The notes below the pieces were generated by a model, which saw nothing but the letters and a program-made list of their open reading frames with translations, was not told the DNA's origin and did no database searches. A stretch of DNA of 18,594 bases, from contig CALADT010000145.1 of the NCBI GenBank assembly GCA_937890655.1, positions 1 to 18,594 of the forward strand. The letters are read 5' to 3'. A program made the position numbers and the translations under genes. Source of the DNA: an uncultured Mucispirillum sp. Lineage in GTDB: Bacteria > Chrysiogenota > Deferribacteres > Deferribacterales > Mucispirillaceae. Positions 14,538 through 18,594 of this stretch are shown piece after piece. How positions within the stretch are numbered: position 1 is the stretch's first letter; the number at the start of each line of letters is the position of its first letter.

Positions 14538-16688
14538 ATGGATAGAACAATTACTATTAATAATAATAAATATAGTTTTAAAGAAGGGGATACTATACTT
14601 TCCATTGCTGAAAGAAACGGTATATATATACCAGTATTATGTTATTTAAAAGATATTGCAGAAACAGGAGCATGTAGAATATGCCTTGTGGAAGTGGAAG
14701 GAGTGCCACAACCTGTTGCCTCTTGTTCGGCTTTTGCAGTAGATGGTATGGTAGTATCTACTGATACAGAAGAAGTAAAAAAACATAGAAAAAAAGCACT
14801 TGAGTTTATATTATTAAAGCACCCATTAAAATGTGGAATCTGTGAAAACGCTGAAGACTGTATGTTACGTGATTTAGCAAAAGAAATGGGTATAAGTGAA
14901 GAAGATATAACAGAACATGAACGTATGGAAGAAACACCATTACAAGATTGGAATATGTTAATGTATGATAAAGATTCTTGTGTGTTATGTATGAGATGTG
15001 TAAATGTATGTAGAGATGTGGCAGGCTGTGATGCCATAGATATATTTGCACGAGGAAATAACGCCCATGTGGAACCTGTTGAAAACCCATTAAATTGTGA
15101 TTTTTGTGGTATATGTGTGGATACTTGCCCTGTTGGTGCCATAAAAGATAAACCTTTTACAGAGTCATTAAAAGTATGGGAGCTTGATTATGTAAATACA
15201 ACTTGTAGTTTTTGCCCTGTTGGTTGTAAAATAAATTATGGTATAACTCAAAACCAAATACACAGAACAAGGCTTTCTAGTGATAATTATATTTGTTCTA
15301 AAGGCCGTTATGGTTTTAAATTTATAGCAAGTAGTAAAAGGGTAAAAACTCCACTTATAAAATATGGGGATACTTTCCGTAAAGCTGACTGGCATGAAGC
15401 AATGGATAGTATATATAAAGGTTTAACAACTTACGGGGCAGAAAACAGCCTAATAGTGGCAGGTGGTTTACTTTCCAATGAAGAATTATATACATATAAA
15501 CAGTTAGCTTTAAAAACGGGTATGATGTTTTTAACAGAAGCAGAAATATATTTTGGAGAATTTGCAAGGAAATTTAAGGAAAAATTTGGCCATTATGAAA
15601 GTGTAGGCACATTAAAAGAAGTGGAAAACTCTGATGTTATATTTATTATAGGGGCAGATTTTGCACGGGAAAACGTTGGTGTAAAATGGAGTGTTATGAA
15701 GGCTATCCGTCAACATGATGCAAAAGTTATTACCATAGGTTTACAGCGATACGATTATGATGAAAAAACATATTTAAGTTTACTTGCAGATTATGCTGAT
15801 TTTGCTTCAGAATTTAACAAAATCATTAATTCTGATAAGAATGTATATATAGCTTTAAGAAAACAGATTGCAAATAACAAAAAAATATCTATAATAGTAG
15901 GTAACGAGTATTTTTGTGGGGAAGATGATAAACAGTCGGTTTTAGCATTTGCTGATTTTATAGGTAAAGATAAACTTACAGCTTTCATAGCAGCCCATGA
16001 TAAGCTAAACTATATAGGTAGTTTATATGCTGGTGGGCTAACATTAGAAGAAGTTATAAAATCAGAACCAAAAGCTGTTTTTGGTTTAGCTATAAACCCT
16101 GTAAAAGGCAAAAACGAAGCCTTATTAAAGGTTATAGAAAAAGCAGAGTTTTATGCCACTCCTGATATGTTTATAACAGGTAGCATAAATAATGCAAATG
16201 TGGTTTTACCTGTAAAAGCAGTGCTTGAAACAGAAGGCACTACTATTAGTATGGACGGCAGGTTACAGCATATGAATAAAGTTGTCCAAAGCCCAGTAGG
16301 AAGTAAATCAAATATTGAAATAGCCCATATATTAGGGGACTATTTTAGGAAAAAAATAAACGAAAACGTTCAAGAGATATTTGAAAATATTGCTGAAGAT
16401 TTAGGGTATAGTAAAGAAGATTATAGTAGGGAAGACTCAGTATATAGTATAAAAGAAAAAACATTTAATAAAACAGATTATATTTATAAAGAAAAAGAAC
16501 ATAAAGAAAAAATAGTATATGTAAACCCACGACACCATGAAGGAGTAATGACAAAAATAATATATGCAGACCCTGATGAAAAATACCCTGCTTTTCCAGA
16601 AATAGAAAAACAGATTGTTCCAGGTTTTGCAAGGTCAAATAATTTTGAAGATAATATAGCAAAAGGAGTAAAGCTGATACCAAGATAA
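14538..16688 (+). CDS. SfrA-like, NuoG/formate-dehydrogenase-like iron-sulfur subunit
   Basis: A 716-residue partner of the preceding flavoprotein. The N-terminal half is a full NuoG/hydrogenase-type electron relay. It has a plant-type [2Fe-2S] domain (Cys35, 46, 49, 63), a His-Cys3 [4Fe-4S] site (His95, Cys99, 102, 108) and two ferredoxin clusters (Cys148/151/154/158 and Cys187/190/193/197). A fifth cluster site follows at the start of the molybdopterin-oxidoreductase fold (Cys223, 226, 230, 253, then KGRYG). The remaining 450 residues have the fold pattern (ADWHEAMDSIYKGL, LSNEELYTYKQLALKTG, DVIFIIGAD). I see no catalytic Cys or selenocysteine position of formate dehydrogenases, and the C-terminal 80 residues are Lys/Glu-rich and unmatched. 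It is therefore likely an electron-transfer subunit rather than a formate dehydrogenase. The start follows the upstream stop directly. Confidence 0.78.
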   Translation: MDRTITINNNKYSFKEGDTILSIAERNGIYIPVLCYLKDIAETGACRICLVEVEGVPQPVASCSAFAVDGMVVSTDTEEVKKHRKKALEFILLKHPLKCGICENAEDCMLRDLAKEMGISEEDITEHERMEETPLQDWNMLMYDKDSCVLCMRCVNVCRDVAGCDAIDIFARGNNAHVEPVENPLNCDFCGICVDTCPVGAIKDKPFTESLKVWELDYVNTTCSFCPVGCKINYGITQNQIHRTRLSSDNYICSKGRYGFKFIASSKRVKTPLIKYGDTFRKADWHEAMDSIYKGLTTYGAENSLIVAGGLLSNEELYTYKQLALKTGMMFLTEAEIYFGEFARKFKEKFGHYESVGTLKEVENSDVIFIIGADFARENVGVKWSVMKAIRQHDAKVITIGLQRYDYDEKTYLSLLADYADFASEFNKIINSDKNVYIALRKQIANNKKISIIVGNEYFCGEDDKQSVLAFADFIGKDKLTAFIAAHDKLNYIGSLYAGGLTLEEVIKSEPKAVFGLAINPVKGKNEALLKVIEKAEFYATPDMFITGSINNANVVLPVKAVLETEGTTISMDGRLQHMNKVVQSPVGSKSNIEIAHILGDYFRKKINENVQEIFENIAEDLGYSKEDYSREDSVYSIKEKTFNKTDYIYKEKEHKEKIVYVNPRHHEGVMTKIIYADPDEKYPAFPEIEKQIVPGFARSNNFEDNIAKGVKLIPR

Positions 16689-16730
16689 TATAAGAAAAAC
16701 AAAATAGCCAAAATAGTTAATTAATACTCA

Positions 16731-16794
16731 AATTATTTAATGAATAGTTGACGTATGTAAATTAATTTGATATATAACTATTTTTGAAATAATT
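16731..16794. repeat. 19-bp inverted repeat framing a promoter
   Basis: AATTATTTAATGAATAGTT (16731-16749) is matched at 16 of 19 positions by the reverse complement of AACTATTTTTGAAATAATT (16776-16794). Each arm is two perfect blocks (8 and 7 bases) around a divergent 4-base spacer. The 26-base interval contains most of a -35/-10 pair. Because the left arm lies upstream of the predicted start, it should act as DNA, for example as an operator for a dimeric or tetrameric regulator. Confidence 0.5.
16748..16776 (+). promoter_or_regulatory. Sigma-70-type promoter for the leader ORF and secreted protein
   Basis: TTGACG (16748-16753), a 17-base spacer and TATATA (16771-16776). The predicted start is near 16783, about 50 bases before the leader GTG. 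It sits between the arms of the inverted repeat at 16731-16794. Confidence 0.6.
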
Positions 16795-16834
16795 AATTGT
16801 AATATATATAGTAGTAATAAGTAAGGAGTATATT

Positions 16835-16891
16835 GTGAGTGAGTATAAAAGGGTAGAAAATAAAGTAAAACTTTTAGGAGTGGGGCTATGA
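16835..16891 (+). CDS. 18-residue leader ORF coupled to the next gene
   Basis: A GTG start preceded by AAGGAG at ideal spacing opens 18 codons, MSEYKRVENKVKLLGVGL. The TGA stop overlaps the next ATG as ATGA. It lies downstream of a good promoter. The peptide is short, basic and has a hydrophobic end, with no recognised motif. The most economical reading is a coupling or leader peptide that sets translation of the secreted protein; the stretch TTAGGAGTGGGG inside it also offers that gene a ribosome site, so the GTG ORF may be partly fortuitous. Confidence 0.45.
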   Translation: MSEYKRVENKVKLLGVGL

Positions 16892-17406
16892 GAATGAAAC
16901 TGTTTTTTAGTATTATTTTAATTTTTTCATCTGTGGTGCTTTATGCTCAAGATGCAACACCACTTGGTAAATCTATGATAGATAACTTAAATATTTCCAA
17001 TGCTAAATGTATTACTCTTGCTGGTAACCATGATGTAGTTCGTATTTATGTGGAAAAAAAATCAATTCATCAAAATAAAATCAAACCTGTTATAATCAAC
17101 CATAACCATATAGATACAACTTTTAATGCTGGTAATAATTTTGCTGTTACCCATGATGATATACTGGTTTTTGCAAGAAAAAATAATAAAATTTATGCAA
17201 GCTCACTTGGCAACCATAATAATAGTATGTCTATTGTATATGGCAATTTAAAATATAAATTTGAAGGTAACTATATACGAGTTAGTGGCAAACATACTGA
17301 TGAGCACATTATGGCAGAAGAAGCAATTTATGATTACAAAGATTCTAGTTTTACATTATATAAACACGGTAAAGTAATAAAAAAAGTCATAACAGATGCA
17401 ATATAG
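16888..17406 (+). CDS. Secreted protein of unknown function (LptA/OstA-like at best)
   Basis: A 172-residue protein with a clear signal peptide (MRMK, core LFFSIILIFSSVVL, cleavage after YAQ or LYA near residue 20). The mature part is rich in Asn, His, Lys and beta-strand-like alternation: VVRIYVEKKS, DILVFARKNNKIYAS, MSIVYGNLKYKFEGNYIRVS, MAEEAIYDYKDSSFTLY, GKVIKKVI. The repeated short strands recall the OstA/LptA beta-jellyroll fold of periplasmic lipopolysaccharide transport proteins, but this is a loose resemblance. There is one Cys (about residue 41) and many His. It has its own promoter, a coupled leader ORF and a strong terminator directly after the stop, so it is a self-contained unit. 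Confidence 0.7.
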   Translation: MRMKLFFSIILIFSSVVLYAQDATPLGKSMIDNLNISNAKCITLAGNHDVVRIYVEKKSIHQNKIKPVIINHNHIDTTFNAGNNFAVTHDDILVFARKNNKIYASSLGNHNNSMSIVYGNLKYKFEGNYIRVSGKHTDEHIMAEEAIYDYKDSSFTLYKHGKVIKKVITDAI

Positions 17407-17410
17407 TAAA

Positions 17411-17437
17411 GGGGCATTATATACTGCCCCTTTTTTT
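17411..17437 (+). terminator. Rho-independent terminator after the secreted-protein gene
   Basis: GGGGCA (17411-17416) and TGCCCC (17425-17430) form a 6-bp G/C-rich stem with an 8-base loop, followed by seven T. It starts five bases after the stop codon. Confidence 0.9.
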
Positions 17438-17532
17438 ATTATATAATATTATTAATTATAATAAAGCCATATAGTAATAAGTTAAAAAAACAAATAGATA
17501 TAAAATAATTTCAGATTATTAGCCTATAAATT

Positions 17533-17563
17533 AAAAAAAACAGTAGGTTGTGCCGGCCTACTG
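17533..17563 (-). terminator. Rho-independent terminator of the candidate small RNA
   Basis: On the minus strand CAGTAGG (17563-17557) pairs with CCTACTG (17547-17541), followed by eight T (17540-17533). On the plus strand the same hairpin has only four T, so the minus direction is favoured. Confidence 0.75.
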
Positions 17564-17721
17564 TTTTAATTGTGCAAAAATTATGGGAGGATTGTAAGAA
17601 CGGGAAATCTTACTATCTTGAAAAATGCTTATCTGCGATAAGCTCAGTTGCTAAAACTATAGCTGAAAAACTCCTTATATTCGTTTAATTTATTTCGGTA
17701 AAGATATGTTATCCTTACCGA
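17533..17721 (-). ncRNA. Candidate standalone structured small RNA, family not recognised
   Basis: A predicted transcript of about 189 bases on the minus strand, with its own promoter and terminator and no ORF. The 5' hairpin is CGGTAAGGAT with ATCTTTACCG (17720-17696, ten pairs including one G-U). The middle is a probable four-way junction: GGAG/CTCC (17674-17671 with 17589-17586) encloses hairpins at 17663-17650 (TAGC/GCTA type), 17643-17627 (GCTTATC/GATAAGC, 3-base loop) and 17613-17594 (GTAAGA/TCTTAC). The end is the T8 terminator. It is clearly less A/T-rich than the flanks. The length is similar to 6S RNA, but the fold is multi-hairpin rather than one long bubbled rod. RNase P, tmRNA, SRP RNA and the riboswitch classes I could recall do not match. 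No downstream gene lies on this strand, so a riboswitch role is unlikely. Confidence 0.55.
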
Positions 17722-17727
17722 TGATTA

Positions 17728-17756
17728 TTAATATCACTATTGATAATAAAAGTCAA
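17728..17756 (-). promoter_or_regulatory. Promoter of the candidate small RNA
   Basis: On the minus strand TTGACT (17756-17751), a 17-base spacer and TATTAA (17733-17728). The predicted start falls at about 17721, immediately before the 5' hairpin. Confidence 0.5.
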
Positions 17757-18004
17757 TAAGAAATTTTAAAAAAAATTAAAAAATAATTAATAAGTTTATA
17801 ACACATTGATATATATAATAAATTATTATAAAATAATTTTAAATTATTTTTAAATATTAAAATTTATCAATATGTTTTTTTAAAACTTGTAATATAAATA
17901 GTAAAATGGAATTTATGAAAATAGTTATTGATAATTTTTTTTAATATAAAATATGTGGTAATATAATAAGTTATATTATGGTTTATTATGGTATAGTGAT
18001 TGCA
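17757..18004. other. Very AT-rich gap, nothing recognised
   Basis: Noncoding A/T-rich sequence between the candidate small RNA promoter and the recombinase stop codon. A short near-repeat TATGGT occurs twice near 17978-17994. I found no ORF, terminator hairpin, dif-like site or DnaA box. Confidence 0.5.
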
Positions 18005-18594
18005 TTAATTGTTATCAGCATCTTTTTTTGCCATAGGGTGAGATTCATCATATACTTTTAAAAGGGCAGCTAAATCGCTATGGGTATATTTTTGTGTAGT
18101 GGCAAGTGATTCATGGCCTAAAAGTTCCTGTATGGACCTTAAATCAGCACCACCTTCTAAAAGATGAGTAGCAAAAGTATGCCTAAAGGAGTGTGGAGAG
18201 TAATCAAGTGGCAGGCCTGCTTTTTTAAGATAAGTTTCCACAACACGCCTTACAGTTCTATCTGTCATACGGCCGCCTAATCTGTTTATTATTAAAGCGT
18301 CGCTATTTGCCATATTATCCCCTGTTATAATATCATACATTACTTTATAATAGCTTTGTATAATATCTGCAAGTTCTGGAGCAATAGGCACTATACGTTC
18401 TTTTTTGCCTTTACCACGCACAAGTATTCTCATGCCTTTTAAATCTACCATATTTCTATCAAGCCCCACAAGTTCAGAAACACGTACGCCAGTTCCATAT
18501 AAAAGTTCTAATATTAAAGCATCACGAAGCCCCATAGGGGTGGATTTATCAGGTAAATCTAAAAGTGCAAATATATCATCTACATTAAAAACAG
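18005..18594 (-). CDS. XerC/XerD-type tyrosine recombinase, N-terminal part outside the window
   Basis: The minus-strand frame is open to the window end (VFNVDDIFALLDLPDK precedes the internal ATG at 18535), so only the C-terminal catalytic domain (196 residues) is seen. All catalytic positions are present: Arg in LLYGTGVRVSELVGL, Lys in VRGKGKKERIVP, His and Arg in PHSFRHTFATHLL, His in LLGHESL, and the nucleophile Tyr in ATTQKYTHSDL. The end, LLKVYDESHPMAKK, is like housekeeping XerC/XerD, which resolve chromosome dimers at dif with FtsK. XerC is slightly favoured by the VYD..HP ending, but the missing N-terminus prevents a firm choice. A phage or integron integrase is unlikely given this close match. 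Confidence 0.85.
   Translation of the reverse strand, partial: VFNVDDIFALLDLPDKSTPMGLRDALILELLYGTGVRVSELVGLDRNMVDLKGMRILVRGKGKKERIVPIAPELADIIQSYYKVMYDIITGDNMANSDALIINRLGGRMTDRTVRRVVETYLKKAGLPLDYSPHSFRHTFATHLLEGGADLRSIQELLGHESLATTQKYTHSDLAALLKVYDESHPMAKKDADNN

Noticed and set aside
14642..15142. Long minus-strand frames inside the NuoG-like gene
   Set aside because: They lie opposite a strongly conserved Fe-S protein and have no recognisable domain or start; they are antisense shadows.
17575..17720. Structured RNA read from the plus strand
   Set aside because: All hairpins can also form on the plus strand, but there is no promoter beyond the terminated upstream gene and no T-run after the last plus-strand hairpin.
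17757..18004. dif site near the Xer recombinase
   Set aside because: I looked for the XerD-arm core TTATGTTAA and its complement and found none; dif is normally at the terminus, not beside xer genes.
1..18594. CRISPR array, IS element, rRNA or tRNA
   Set aside because: No regularly spaced repeats, transposase gene, terminal inverted repeats or cloverleaf-like sequence were seen on either strand.

Overview
The window is about 18.6 kb of AT-rich bacterial chromosome, densely coding and almost entirely on the + strand. The gene set suggests a low-GC member of Deferribacterota (a Mucispirillum-like gut organism is my best guess) or a close relative of the old deltaproteobacteria: psd-pssA-leuA in a row, a SfrAB-type NADPH oxidoreductase pair, and recA-recX-rplI-dnaB. 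This placement is inferred from gene content and base composition. No rRNA or tRNA is present to confirm it.

Layout. 1-1044 is the 3' part of an M24 (creatinase/aminopeptidase-fold) gene that has lost its metal-binding residues. 1045-1564 is a noncoding AT-rich gap with two perfect tandem DnaA boxes, a third near-match and a 12-bp inverted repeat. 1565-3080 holds a small DUF2007-like protein and an NlpC/P60 lipoprotein, closed by a terminator. 3322-6290 is a phospholipid and leucine operon (psd, pssA, leuA). 6348-11143 is a tightly packed recombination and replication operon: recA, a DNA methyltransferase, an HNH nuclease, recX, rplI, dnaB. The methyltransferase and nuclease look like a restriction-modification cassette inserted exactly between recA and recX. 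The last bases of recA are repeated at the end of the nuclease gene, and glycine codon use in the cassette differs sharply from recA. 11332-11769 (-) is a decayed gene with three in-frame stops, next to a secreted Cys-rich Sel1-repeat protein (11842-12423, -). 12597-16688 encodes the two SfrAB-like subunits. 16835-17406 is an 18-codon leader ORF coupled to a secreted protein, expressed from a clear promoter that sits inside a large inverted repeat. 17533-17721 (-) is a candidate independent structured small RNA with its own promoter and terminator. 18005-18594 (-) is the 3' part of a XerC/XerD-type recombinase.

How the genes fit together. Psd and PssA make phosphatidylethanolamine in the inner membrane. 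LeuA starts leucine synthesis. RecA and RecX (recombination and its control), bL9 and DnaB form a housekeeping information-processing block into which the restriction-modification pair appears to have been spliced with translational coupling kept at both ends. The SfrB/SfrA-like pair would move electrons from NADPH through FAD and many Fe-S clusters to an unknown acceptor in the cytoplasm. The most noteworthy items are the recA/recX cassette junctions, the unassigned structured RNA, the origin-like DnaA-box gap, the M24 pseudoenzyme and a Ser-Ser rather than Gly-Ser processing site in Psd.
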